A stretch of DNA of 22,778 nt, taken from IMG/VR virus record IMGVR_UViG_3300045413_000043, positions 1 to 22,778 of that record. One strand, given 5' to 3'. The position numbers and the translations under genes are program-made. The first letter of the stretch is position 1. Each line of letters opens with the position of its first letter. This document shows positions 6,639-16,200 of this stretch, one piece after another. Source of the DNA: a virus. The notes under the pieces are model-generated. The model had not been told where the DNA came from. It searched no databases and was given only the letters and a program-made list of their open reading frames with translations.

Positions 6639-7613
6639 ATGCTGAAAAACATCATAGAAAATACTTTCGGTCCTCTAGGATTAGATCCGCAGCGCACAGA
6701 GGATCGACTGTTATTGGTGAAGAAGATCAACTTTGCTGCGAAGGAATTATGGGATGAGACTGATCTTATTGGATCGTTGCAAGAACAGTTTTTTGTAACG
6801 ACAGATGAAAATCAAGTAACTTTTCCATATTACGTCTATCAGATTCGTGGACTGCGTTCTGTTAATACGAACGGTCCTTTTGAGTTGAAGGATATGTCTC
6901 CACGTTATTATTACGGCGCAGGCTATGATAGTAATATCGAGTGGCGTCTTTTGCCAAAATCTCCGATTGAAAGAAACATTTCTAACTCGGCGCCAATGAC
7001 TATTAGTGTCCCGGTCGCTGAAACTGTAAGAGTGAGATTTACTGTTCGTGGAAGGACAACGAACTCCCAGAAACTTAGTGAGACTGTAACACTAGAAGTC
7101 GGAGAAACAGCAGTAGCATTCACACAATCTTTTGAAGATGTTCTGTTCTTCCACAAAGATGTTGTTACCACAAATGATTGCACAATGCGAGATGCAGATT
7201 TGAACACTATTGCTGTGATTCCAAATGCTCTCTTGAAATCTTTATATTGTGTGGCGCAGATTCGTGATCCAAGTTTCGATAATACAATCAGCAACAATGC
7301 AACTTTCCAGCTATTGTTCAAACAGTTGTTTGTTCCATTCGTCAATGACGATGACGAATATCCTGTCGAAGATTATGACGATGCAATCGTCTGGAAAACT
7401 CTGTCACACTTTTATGCTACAAAAGAAGGTCAAGAAGGACTTGCTGCTGCTTATGCTGGACAAGTTTTGGGATTACTGCGAACTAGAGATGCAGATGCTT
7501 CTCGTGGGATTGTTAAGCCTGTGCAAGTGAGAGCTAATAGGTTCATTAAAGCCCTGAATTCTTACGGATTCTTTGGTCGTCGCAGCTATTCTTTATATGG
7601 CCATAACCCATAA
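6639..7613 (+). CDS. Virion structural protein, possible neck/tail adaptor
   Basis: 324 residues from the ATG at 6639; the in-frame upstream start at 6597 would overlap the preceding fibre gene. The N-terminus (residues 1-75) is a helical segment with RTEDRLLLVKKIN, A-A-K-E-L-W-D-E-T-D-L and then FPYYVYQIRGLRSV, a pattern I associate with podovirus-type virion proteins beside the tail-stabilisation gene. A beta-rich Ig-like stretch covers about residues 125-215, and a helical C-terminal domain begins near 225. It overlaps the next gene by 17 bases. A role as connector or tail-tube accessory is inferred from position; no catalytic motif is seen. Confidence 0.5.
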   Translation: MLKNIIENTFGPLGLDPQRTEDRLLLVKKINFAAKELWDETDLIGSLQEQFFVTTDENQVTFPYYVYQIRGLRSVNTNGPFELKDMSPRYYYGAGYDSNIEWRLLPKSPIERNISNSAPMTISVPVAETVRVRFTVRGRTTNSQKLSETVTLEVGETAVAFTQSFEDVLFFHKDVVTTNDCTMRDADLNTIAVIPNALLKSLYCVAQIRDPSFDNTISNNATFQLLFKQLFVPFVNDDDEYPVEDYDDAIVWKTLSHFYATKEGQEGLAAAYAGQVLGLLRTRDADASRGIVKPVQVRANRFIKALNSYGFFGRRSYSLYGHNP

Positions 7614-8727
7614 ACAAGTTGACTTCAGCGGCGGGCTAAATTATCTGGCTGATCCTGCAAAGATCAAGCCGGATGAATACTACTTTTTGTCGAATGCTCG
7701 AATTCGAGATGGTGGAATTATTCCAGTTAAGTTGCCGCTGAAGATTGTTTTAGGGTTGCCTTCACCTATTGTTGTTGATATTGGAGTAACTGATCCTCAA
7801 ACCGGTGCTCCGCCGCCACCTGAAGTTACAGAAGTTCCTCCTAATCCGCCACCATATCCTGCTGAACCTACTGGTTGGCCTCCTGTTCCTCCTTTTCCAG
7901 TGGGAAGTCCTTGGCCTCCTGTTACAGAAACAATGGAAGATCCACCGGATTATCCTCCGAGAGTATTACCTACTTTACCTTCGTGCGATAGTCAAAGGAC
8001 TTATGATGGAACATCTCGTCCTTGGATGCCTGCCGGAATGACTGGTCCATTGAAAGCGCCAGCAACAATAACCCAGACAGACAATCCAAACAATATCCTA
8101 TCTCCTGCTGTTCTTACTTGGTGGGAATCAAAACTTGTTGCAGATTTTGCAAGTTGGGCAGTTGCTAATGGAGTTCAGTATGACGCTTATGACACTTACT
8201 GGGTTTGGGATACTGGCACGTCTGGAATAGATGCTTTGGCATTGCATGGTTCTGGGACATATCAACCGCAACCTGAACCTGGTTGGGTGATGAAAATAGA
8301 ATACTGCGAAAAAGTTTCTGGACCTGGGCTATTTGTTAGTATCAATTATTACAACACCAGTAGCCAGTGCAACGATTCTCTCTTATCAGGGTCTGTCAAC
8401 AATGCAACAGAATTTCCTCCTGATCCTGTTGTATTTAATAAAGAACAGGGGCCGGTGCTTAATCCAAGTATTGCGCCGCAAACAACTCATAGAGTATTTC
8501 TTATTCGATTTGACGCTGCTTTTCTAACACATGGAGTCGGAGAGATGGGCCAGGCTTATACGTTCACAGCACGGCATTATACGTATAATCTTGAAACAGA
8601 AGCCTGTGATCTTGGAACAAATTGGCCGTTTACTAAAACGTATGATGATGTAGTTTCTCTCATTAATACTGCACCCGGTTCTGGAACACTAGCCGATCCA
8701 TACAGAATAACTCATAATGTATCCTAA
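7597..8727 (+). CDS. N-terminal part of a tail stabilisation-type protein with Pro-rich insertion
   Basis: 376 residues from the ATG at 7597, which overlaps the upstream gene by 17 bases; an in-frame start at 7573 is less likely. Residues 8-48 (VDFSGGLNYL, DEYYFLSNARIRDGG, PVKLPLK) form the N-terminal signature of a phage tail family in which the chain normally runs on into a beta-propeller-like body. Here that continuation appears in the next gene instead. Residues 66-128 are extremely Pro-rich, and residues 130-376 form an unrelated Trp/Tyr-rich region with several Cys. The gene ends with TAA immediately followed by the ATG of the next gene, so translational coupling is likely. Confidence 0.6.
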   Translation: MAITHKQVDFSGGLNYLADPAKIKPDEYYFLSNARIRDGGIIPVKLPLKIVLGLPSPIVVDIGVTDPQTGAPPPPEVTEVPPNPPPYPAEPTGWPPVPPFPVGSPWPPVTETMEDPPDYPPRVLPTLPSCDSQRTYDGTSRPWMPAGMTGPLKAPATITQTDNPNNILSPAVLTWWESKLVADFASWAVANGVQYDAYDTYWVWDTGTSGIDALALHGSGTYQPQPEPGWVMKIEYCEKVSGPGLFVSINYYNTSSQCNDSLLSGSVNNATEFPPDPVVFNKEQGPVLNPSIAPQTTHRVFLIRFDAAFLTHGVGEMGQAYTFTARHYTYNLETEACDLGTNWPFTKTYDDVVSLINTAPGSGTLADPYRITHNVS

Positions 8728-11016
8728 ATGATTGCTCAAGGTATATTCGGAGCGGATTCGGTTTTACTAGCGTTTTTTGACGGTAGAGCTTACTACCGAG
8801 ATTTTGCATCAACTGATGAAGCATTCCGGCAGATAAATGGTTTGCAGTTAGATGCTAATGTTCCATTCATTTATGCTGTTCCCATCCCAGGATCAAGCAT
8901 CAATTTCGCACGAGAGAAGTTCGGAGAAGGAAATGAGAACATCATTTTCACTAATCCTACAACAGCGACTCCAGCGGCAGTATTCGTAACTGACGGAGTT
9001 ACTCAGCCTGTAATTATTCCGCCGAATGGTCAATGGAGATTGACGAAGACTTATTCTCAGTGGACCATTGATGAACCGGAGTATGTTCCGATAGGGACAT
9101 TGCCTGTATATGTAGGTGTTAAACTTTATTTGGCGGCGCGGGATAAAGCAGGACGATTGACCAGAATCCTACATTCAGTTTCTGGTAGGCCACTGGATTT
9201 CATGATTCCGATTGGTGAAGATGGAAACAAAACATCTGTAGATGAAGAACTTGGTGGTGCTCCTGTAGTTCGTCATGCTATTGCTTATGATGAAATTACT
9301 GCGTTGAACAGGATTGCTACAACCGAAGATTCTTTCTTTGCGGCGACGCGGAAAAGCTCCTATCTTGTAACGCCGATTGCCGATGACTTGTTTGGAGAAC
9401 CGAGATTCAAGAACCAGTTCCTGTTCTCCACCGGACCAGAGAATCAATATAGCACAGTAGATATTCTTGGAGATACTGCACTAATTGACAGCGGCGGTAT
9501 TCGTGCATTTAATGCTATTGCTGCGCTGAAGAATGAAGGCCGCAACAGCGTATTTAGTAGGAAGATTTTCCGGTTATTCCACTCTGTTGTCCAGACAATC
9601 ACCACAGCGTTTCCGTTTGACAATTATGCGCTGTTTGCTGTGAATACAATCTACGGTCCAGGGATTGTAGTGTATGACACGCTGGTTGAAAAGTTCATCG
9701 CTCTCGATATTTATCCTGGAGTTGGGCTGATTAAGCAGTTTGCTGAGATTAAAGTTGCTGGCAGCAGGCGATTGTTCTTCATAACCTCTGATGCTTTCCT
9801 TTATGAAGCGTTTGCAGATACTACAACAGCGAAAGCTAGGTTCTATTTTGGGGATTTGTCCAGCGGAGATCCAAAGATCGAGCACAAAGGAGCATTCTTC
9901 TACTCAATTTTCGACCAAATCAAAGAATCTGGACGGGCACAGGTGAGTTTATTTGTAGATCATCACAGAGAGAAGTCCCTGCAAGTAGATGTTGCACAAA
10001 ATATCACAGAAAATGATCAATCTGTTGCTCTGAATCTTCCTTTTCACCACTCCACTGAAGATTCTTCAACGCCGCTGGCATTTAACTTCCAAGATTCTCG
10101 ACATGGAACTAGACTTGGATTCCTTCTTGAGTGGGATTTTGAAGGAAGTTTGAACCATGTTCAAGTAAACACTGAGGAGCGGACAGCATCTATGTCTTTG
10201 CAGCAAGAAGGGAAGATTCAAGGTAATTATTCGCAAAGCAGCACCTTTACTCCTCTAGTGCTTTGTGTTACTGGGAATGATGGAGTAGCTTCAGCGAACA
10301 AATTAGCAGTTGTTCGAGCAATTAAGAACGAGAATCCTGAGTTTGTGCTTGGAACAGGAAATCATAACTATCCTGCTGGAGCTTCAGCAACAAGAGCTAC
10401 TACATTGGAGCAATATTGGGGACAACTTCTCCAGAATGAACAGGCTTTCTTCGCACTATCGAACCGTGATCTCGATACATCAAATGGTGGGCCGGCGATT
10501 CAGTATTACTTGCAAGGTCACAGGTATTTCAAGAAGACACTCCGCGCTGGATTGTGCGATTTGTTTGTGTATAACAGTGGAATGAATACTGCTAGTGCTA
10601 TTGTTGAACCTGATGGCATTGTCGAAGGCTCAATTCAAGCAAATTGGTTGAAGCGAGAACTAGAACAATCTACAGCGACTTGTAAGATAGTTCTAATCGG
10701 TCATCCACCTTACAGCAGCATCAGTCAGTTTGCTTCTTTGCAGTTACCTTTTAGGCTTTGGGGAGCTTCTTTAGTGTTGTCAAGTTTCCATACTGCATAT
10801 GAACATCTTTTTGTTGACGGCTTGCATTACATTAACATCGGACTTGGCGGCGATTCAACGTTTGCTTCTTTTCCTGGAACCTCTGTTGCTGGAAGCATTA
10901 CGCGAGAAACTGATGTATTTGCTTTCCTGAAACTTGTTGTGAACCATTTCGCTATCGATGTTCGTTTGGTGGATACTGACAGGAACATCCTTGACTTTGC
11001 TACCATCAGCATCTAA
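8728..11016 (+). CDS. Tail protein with degenerate metallophosphatase C-terminal domain
   Basis: 762 residues; the ATG abuts the previous stop. Residues 1-70 (GIFGADSVLLAFFDGRAYY, then NFAREKF) and the following ~400 residues form a strand-rich body like the beta-propeller of phage tail stabilisation/structural proteins. Residues ~508-762 follow the purple-acid-phosphatase/calcineurin-like order of motifs: TGNDG at 515-519, GTGNHNYP at 542-549, SNRDLD at 578-583, IGHPPYSS at 657-664, and FHTAYE at 687-692 followed by a Y-I-N-I-G-L-G-G strand. Compared with GDxG, GDNxYP, GNHD, GHxP and GHxHxYE, most metal ligands are replaced, so catalysis is unlikely. I infer a virion-surface domain, perhaps for binding. 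TAATG overlap with the next gene. Confidence 0.65.
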   Translation: MIAQGIFGADSVLLAFFDGRAYYRDFASTDEAFRQINGLQLDANVPFIYAVPIPGSSINFAREKFGEGNENIIFTNPTTATPAAVFVTDGVTQPVIIPPNGQWRLTKTYSQWTIDEPEYVPIGTLPVYVGVKLYLAARDKAGRLTRILHSVSGRPLDFMIPIGEDGNKTSVDEELGGAPVVRHAIAYDEITALNRIATTEDSFFAATRKSSYLVTPIADDLFGEPRFKNQFLFSTGPENQYSTVDILGDTALIDSGGIRAFNAIAALKNEGRNSVFSRKIFRLFHSVVQTITTAFPFDNYALFAVNTIYGPGIVVYDTLVEKFIALDIYPGVGLIKQFAEIKVAGSRRLFFITSDAFLYEAFADTTTAKARFYFGDLSSGDPKIEHKGAFFYSIFDQIKESGRAQVSLFVDHHREKSLQVDVAQNITENDQSVALNLPFHHSTEDSSTPLAFNFQDSRHGTRLGFLLEWDFEGSLNHVQVNTEERTASMSLQQEGKIQGNYSQSSTFTPLVLCVTGNDGVASANKLAVVRAIKNENPEFVLGTGNHNYPAGASATRATTLEQYWGQLLQNEQAFFALSNRDLDTSNGGPAIQYYLQGHRYFKKTLRAGLCDLFVYNSGMNTASAIVEPDGIVEGSIQANWLKRELEQSTATCKIVLIGHPPYSSISQFASLQLPFRLWGASLVLSSFHTAYEHLFVDGLHYINIGLGGDSTFASFPGTSVAGSITRETDVFAFLKLVVNHFAIDVRLVDTDRNILDFATISI

Positions 11017-11390
11017 TGAATGCTTTCGATAGACTCCCGAAAATCTATCCTCTAACAACACAAGAGGAAATGGATAATCTTATGGTCGCTGCTGGCCAAG
11101 ATGCTCATTGGGTAGTTTATCCGACGCATTACGTAAAAAAACAAGATGAGATTGTGGGTTATTTCTCCGTCTGTAAGCTGCCAGTAGTTTGTCTTTGGAT
11201 GCACACAGGAAAAGTGAAACCGCTGGACAGTGTAATTGCTTTGAATACAGCTGAGAATCTTGTTCGATCAGCAGGCCATAAACATCTTTTTGCTTTGGTT
11301 AGTGAAGAAAGTCCATACGCTCCTGTATTGGAAGAACACATGAGCCTAAAACCTCTGCACAAAGCAGTAGTTTGGGGAAAACAGCTATGA
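11016..11390 (+). CDS. GNAT-fold-like phage protein
   Basis: 124 residues; the start is set by a 1-base TAATG overlap. Strand segments WVVYPTHYVKK, EIVGYFSVC and PVVCLWMHTG are followed by a helix with SVIALNTAENLVRSAG and a strand HLFALV before an SPYAPVLEEHM helix. This is the topology of small acetyltransferase-like (GNAT) proteins found between tail and ejection genes in some phages. The usual R/Q-x-x-G-x-G/A acetyl-CoA loop is not evident, so the protein may be structural rather than an active acetyltransferase. It overlaps the next gene by 4 bases. Confidence 0.45.
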   Translation: MNAFDRLPKIYPLTTQEEMDNLMVAAGQDAHWVVYPTHYVKKQDEIVGYFSVCKLPVVCLWMHTGKVKPLDSVIALNTAENLVRSAGHKHLFALVSEESPYAPVLEEHMSLKPLHKAVVWGKQL

Positions 11391-12328
11391 ATGAACAACT
11401 TGCATTATGTTTTCAGCTTGCACAGAAAATTGTGCAAAGAGTTAAAGATCAATATCCAGGTTGCGAAGATGTTGTTAATTGCACCGGCGGAGGCGGTATT
11501 CCTCCAATGGAAGCAATGAATAGCATTCTCACGGCTTACGAGAAACATTTGCCTGGATTAACTAAAGTCGCTGCTGAGAATCTGTTTCCGCTGGAGCAAG
11601 CAGTCTTCGACACGAAAGCTGCAATCGCTCCACAAGAAGCAGATTTGCTTTATCGACTATTTGCTGGAAATGCGCCGAGACTAAATAAGATTGGACAGCA
11701 AATCCTTCGAGATAATGCTTTAGCTCAGGCTGCTGGCGAAGCTGCTGTATTAGCTGGTACTGGTGGAGATTTAATCAGACGGTCTGTTGATCTAAGCAAA
11801 GAAATTGATCCTCAATTCGAGCGGATTCGTAATGCTGTTGCCGCTTCAAGTGAAGGATTGCTGAAAGGCTTGGATTTAGGTGGAGAACTTTCAGGCTCTG
11901 AACGGGCTGAGATTAGTCGTTCTTTAGCACGAGACAATGCTGCAATGGGAACTTCAGATGTTCCGACAGCGATTCAGACAATTACAAATGCGCTGAAGTT
12001 TGGAAAGGCTGGAGAAGCTAGAAAGCAACAGCGCCAAGAAACAGGAGCTAGAGTTGTTGGTGCTATAGGTAGCATTGCTCCAAATGTTAGATCTGGAATT
12101 GATCCGCTGCTTACTGGAGTTGGACGGCCCTCTGTTCCAAATACCGGTGCCGCTGTAAATACTGGAATCAATCCAAATATTGGACAATCTGGATTAGGAT
12201 TTGGAAATAATGTTTTGGGGCTTGTTGGACAGACACAGAATCTTTATGGCCAAGCTCAGAGCAGAGATGCTTTTGATCGAGTAGTTCAAGGGCTTGGAGG
12301 AATCGGAGCACTATTCGGAAAACGCTAA
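11387..12328 (+). CDS. Putative internal virion or ejection protein
   Basis: 313 residues starting at the ATGA overlap (ATG at 11387). The N-terminus carries a Gly-rich GGGGIPPMEAM element, then long Ala/Leu-rich helices (about 45-170). A conserved-looking LSGSERAEISRSLARDNAAMG segment near 165-185 and a Gly/Asn-rich C-terminus (about 220-313) follow. Ala-rich helices followed by a flexible Gly-rich end are typical of phage proteins packaged inside the head or tail. There is no catalytic motif. Together with the next two genes it probably forms an ejection module; this is inferred from position and composition. Confidence 0.5.
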   Translation: MNEQLALCFQLAQKIVQRVKDQYPGCEDVVNCTGGGGIPPMEAMNSILTAYEKHLPGLTKVAAENLFPLEQAVFDTKAAIAPQEADLLYRLFAGNAPRLNKIGQQILRDNALAQAAGEAAVLAGTGGDLIRRSVDLSKEIDPQFERIRNAVAASSEGLLKGLDLGGELSGSERAEISRSLARDNAAMGTSDVPTAIQTITNALKFGKAGEARKQQRQETGARVVGAIGSIAPNVRSGIDPLLTGVGRPSVPNTGAAVNTGINPNIGQSGLGFGNNVLGLVGQTQNLYGQAQSRDAFDRVVQGLGGIGALFGKR

Positions 12329-12337
12329 ACTAAATTT

Positions 12338-13264
12338 ATGCCAACTACAACTGACGAACGAACAAGTGTTTTTGAAGACATTCTACGCTTATTCACCCGT
12401 GATCCTGGGATGGATGTTGACATCAACCCAGAAACAGGAGAAGTCCGCGCCAAAGCACGTAAGCCTTTCTTGGACAGAATTGCTTATGGAGGAAGGAATG
12501 CTAGAGCAGCACAAGAACTGGAACTCAGGAGTAAGTTAGCTCCGATTGAAGCAAATCTGCGTGTGAATGAAGCTCTTAAGAAAGAACGTGGTGTAAGTGA
12601 GATTCGTGAGGGAGAAGCTAAAGCAGACGCAGAAAGAAAAGCTAAGTTAGAGGCTTGGAGAATTGCTAACGATGAATCCAGTAAAAGGCGTATTTCCGAA
12701 TTAGAAACGAAGCATAAAGAGTATCTAGCCGATGTAGAAACAAAACAGAAAGGACGACAATTAGAAGATGCTGAAATTGTTAAAATTTTTGGGCGCTTAT
12801 TGAGTAGTATGACCCCAGAAGAAAAGGGAAATGCGATCGATCTGTTGAATGCGACTACTAACCGAAAGCGTGTGGATACAAACGCAGCAACTCTTGGAGA
12901 TATTGCCAGAGGATATGAGAATGCTGCAGTTGCAGATTTTCTGGATACAGAAGAAGGTAGAGCTGTAGCCAGAGATATTTACACAAAGGGTGCTTACTTA
13001 CCAAATATAGGTGTAAATCAGGTGGCGGCGCGTCCTTCTGGTCCAATGATACAGGGTGTTAGAACGGAAGAAATACCTGGAAAACCTGTGTTTGATCCGA
13101 AGACAAAGAAATATACAGGCGAGTCTGGAGAGACGGTAGTAAGGAGCTATCCTGCTGTAAATACTGAAGTGGCTGCTGCTATCTTAGAGAGGATTCGTCG
13201 TGAAAAAGAAGCTGCTGCTGCGGCTGGAGGAACTAACCGTGCATCAATACTCCGAACTCGTTAA
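12338..13264 (+). CDS. Coiled-coil internal virion-type protein
   Basis: 308 residues; the ATG at 12338 lies nine bases after the upstream stop, with an A/T-rich leader and no clear ribosome binding site. Residues ~45-155 are a long, highly charged Lys/Glu/Ala helix consistent with an extended coiled coil. Residues 155-210 form a helical region, and the C-terminus ends in another Arg/Glu/Ala helix. No enzymatic motif is visible. Its place between the 11387 gene and the giant 13271 gene suggests a middle ejection-complex component comparable in position to T7 internal core proteins, though no homology to these is claimed. Confidence 0.5.
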   Translation: MPTTTDERTSVFEDILRLFTRDPGMDVDINPETGEVRAKARKPFLDRIAYGGRNARAAQELELRSKLAPIEANLRVNEALKKERGVSEIREGEAKADAERKAKLEAWRIANDESSKRRISELETKHKEYLADVETKQKGRQLEDAEIVKIFGRLLSSMTPEEKGNAIDLLNATTNRKRVDTNAATLGDIARGYENAAVADFLDTEEGRAVARDIYTKGAYLPNIGVNQVAARPSGPMIQGVRTEEIPGKPVFDPKTKKYTGESGETVVRSYPAVNTEVAAAILERIRREKEAAAAAGGTNRASILRTR

Positions 13265-13270
13265 TGTATT

Positions 13271-16200
13271 ATGCCAATCACACTAACAAGAGAAGATCGA
13301 AAAGCTGCTGTTCGGCAGTTAGGATACGATCCTGAACAGTGGGATATTGACGAAGTAACAAACCAGTTGATTCCGGTAACTCCTTCGGAAGATACTGGCT
13401 CACCAGAATCTTCTTTACGCACGCATGATCCAGTATCAGCAGGACCAAGTCCTTTAGGTTCAGGGTTAAGACATGCGGCTGTTGGTGTCCTTCCTTCAGC
13501 ATTAGCATTAAAAGCTGGAGTTGCTGTTGGCGCTTCAACATTGAATCCCCTTCTTGGTTTACTTGCTGCCGGTGGAACAGGAATTGTAAGCCACATGGCA
13601 GAGAGGAAGGCTATTAAAACCTTCGCTCCAGAATTTCATAAACAGCTTGAGAAGGATGTTGAAGTTAATCCTAAAGCGTCTTTTGCTGGTGGGATGCTCA
13701 GTAGTGCACCATTCATGGTTCCTGGCAAATCAATTCCAGAAGCTGCTAAAGCATTACCATTATTAGTGCGGCGCGGTGCTACTTTGTTGCCTGAGCAAAA
13801 AGCAGCTTTATATAATGTCGGATTAGGTGGAACTGTTGGAGCGGGTTCTTCAGTAGCAGAAGATATTTTGGCTAAACCGGGTCCGATCTCTGAAAGACTT
13901 AAAAACATTTCTCCGACTAAAGCTGCTCTTGGGGCTGTTATTGGTGGAGCTTCAAGCGATCCTACAAGAATTGGACAACGCTTGTTAGGACTTTCTCCTA
14001 CGATTGCCACTGCGCCACGAATTCTTTCTACTCGCAGAGCAGCAACAGAAGATACTCCGCTTTCTCCAGAAGAACTTAACCTTGTTCGTCTAGGTATTGA
14101 GCCAGGCGCTGAAGCTCCTGCGCCGACAGTAAAAACTAAATACACGAAGGAAGAACTGAAAGCTGTTAAGCAGCAAATGAAGGATGAAGCTGCTGAATTA
14201 GCAGTAGCAAAGAAACTCAAAACTAGTGCTGCTGGAGAAGAATTAGCTAGAGGAATGGAGGCTGAAGTTGCTGAAATTCGAGAAGCTAAATTAAGGGCCG
14301 CTGGAGAGCAGAAGAAAATTGGAGATGCTGATGAAATTGCTGCACAACAAAAAGCTGAGGCAAATGCTGCTGAAGCCGCAGCAAAACAAGAAGCTGCATT
14401 GAAAGAGCAGGCAGATAAATTAGCTACTGGACAGCGTGCATTAACTGAGCGTAAATTAGCTCTCCGTCAAGCTAAACTTGAGGCAAGGGCAAAAGAACTC
14501 GAAAAGCAGGAAATAGATTTCAAAAACAAGCTAGCTGCTAAAGCATTAAAACCTCCACCTAAGCAGCGGCCTGGTATCGAAGAATCAAGATTACTTGGGC
14601 TTACGGATGCTGAACAAGATCGATTGATTCGTCTAGGAGAGATAGACCGGCGCGGTGATGCTACTCCAGAGGAAGTAAAAGAACTTAATCTTCTGTTCGA
14701 TAAATCACAGAGGGCTTCTCCAGAGGCTGCTGTGCCTGAATTACCTTCTTTTGATGAAGTCAGTAAAAAGATTGGATGGAAAAGTAAGGTTAAAAATCCT
14801 ACTCCTGGAAGTATGCATGGGTCGCATTCCTGGAAAGATTTGCTTGATGCAGTCCTTTCTGGGAGAAAGCCTGTTGCTACTGGCTCCGCACTTCCTCCGA
14901 AATCATCTGTTCCAGAAGGAATAGTCTTTTACCGACTTACAGATGATGATAGCATTAGCCATTTTGGGTCTTACGTTGCCGTGAAGAAAGGTAACGAAGA
15001 CGCTATTAATAATTTGTTACTTGCTAGGGATTCAGAAGAAGTCGGAAAAGCTCTTGGTTATACAGCAGAAGAAATTGCTGAATATGCTACAAGACTCAAG
15101 ATGATTCGGGATTATGAGAAGAAACATGGACCGTTTTATCAGAAAGAGCCTGCTGCTGTAGAAGCTCTACCTACTACTCCAAAAGCAACAAAACCCTCAG
15201 AGGGTTGGTTCCAGTGGTGGAGAAACCTTGCTGATGAGCATGGAATTCAGCTTGAACGGGACGGCACTTTAACTCAAAATGGTAAACCGATTGCTGGTTT
15301 AGCCTTCCTTCGTCAAATGTCCCAGCGTGCTCTGGCGAAAATCAATCCATCGAAAGCTGGATTTGATACTCCAGCGCATGAAGTATTTCATATTTACTTC
15401 AGGGATATGTTGGAAGGTCCATCGAAGATTCGAGCTAAGTTAGCGAAGAAAGCTCTTGATTCTTTGGAACGTGCAGAAGGAGAAGTTGCTGCGCGGATTG
15501 ATGCAATCCGAAAAGCTAATCCTGGAATGTCTCGTCGAGAAGCTGCTGAAGAATTTCTTGTGAGTGCTGTTGGAGAAGAATCGATCTGGCGTGCTCTAGG
15601 CGAGGACACAGGATTTAAGAGAGCAATGCAGGATATTTGGTCTAATATCAAGGCGCGGTTTGGTCCTAAAGGAAGTGCTACAATCGATGATTGGAAACGG
15701 TTGTATAGTAACAAACTTGTTTACGACGCTCCGACTGGTGCTCGGTATTCGAAAGAGTTGCCGGTAGCAAAACCTGTTGGCGATCCAGAAGTATTTATGC
15801 AAGATGAACCGACTATCCCTAAAGTTGAATCTCGCGCAAGAGTAGGTATTCCTGGAATCCATGATTCAAGAGGCTCAGAAGCTATTATGGATTTGGACAG
15901 AAATGGTTTTGGAATTTCTGAGCGTTATAAGAAGTGGCTGAGGGAGGTCAAAGGGTTTTCTGATCAAGAAATTGCTGATTTGTCTAACCGGCTAAGGGAA
16001 GCCAAAGGTATTGGAATCGGATCATCACTTAAATACCAAGATGAGCCAGCAGTGCCTAAACTTGAGAAGCAAATCACAAGACGCCGTCATCCGCAATTTT
16101 TGATTAATGGAATCCACCAATATTTTGATAGAAATCATAAATTGGTTGCAGAAATCTATCGAGATCCTGAAACAGGATTTTGGCGTGATAATGACGATCA

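Noticed and set aside
6923-7345. 140-codon minus-strand frame
   Set aside because: It is antisense to the 6639 structural gene, with no recognisable domain and no same-strand neighbours.
10310-10585. 91-codon plus-strand frame inside the tail protein
   Set aside because: It is a shadow frame within the phosphatase-like domain; its translation is Leu/Arg/Gln-rich with no domain.
8728-11016. Active phosphatase annotation for the 8728 product
   Set aside because: Four of the five metal-binding motifs have lost key ligands, so only a fold-level resemblance is supported.
13636-14220. 194-codon minus-strand frame
   Set aside because: It lies wholly opposite the 13271 gene, has low-complexity Ala/Pro/Ser composition typical of the shadow of Ala/Glu-rich coding sequence, and has no operon context.
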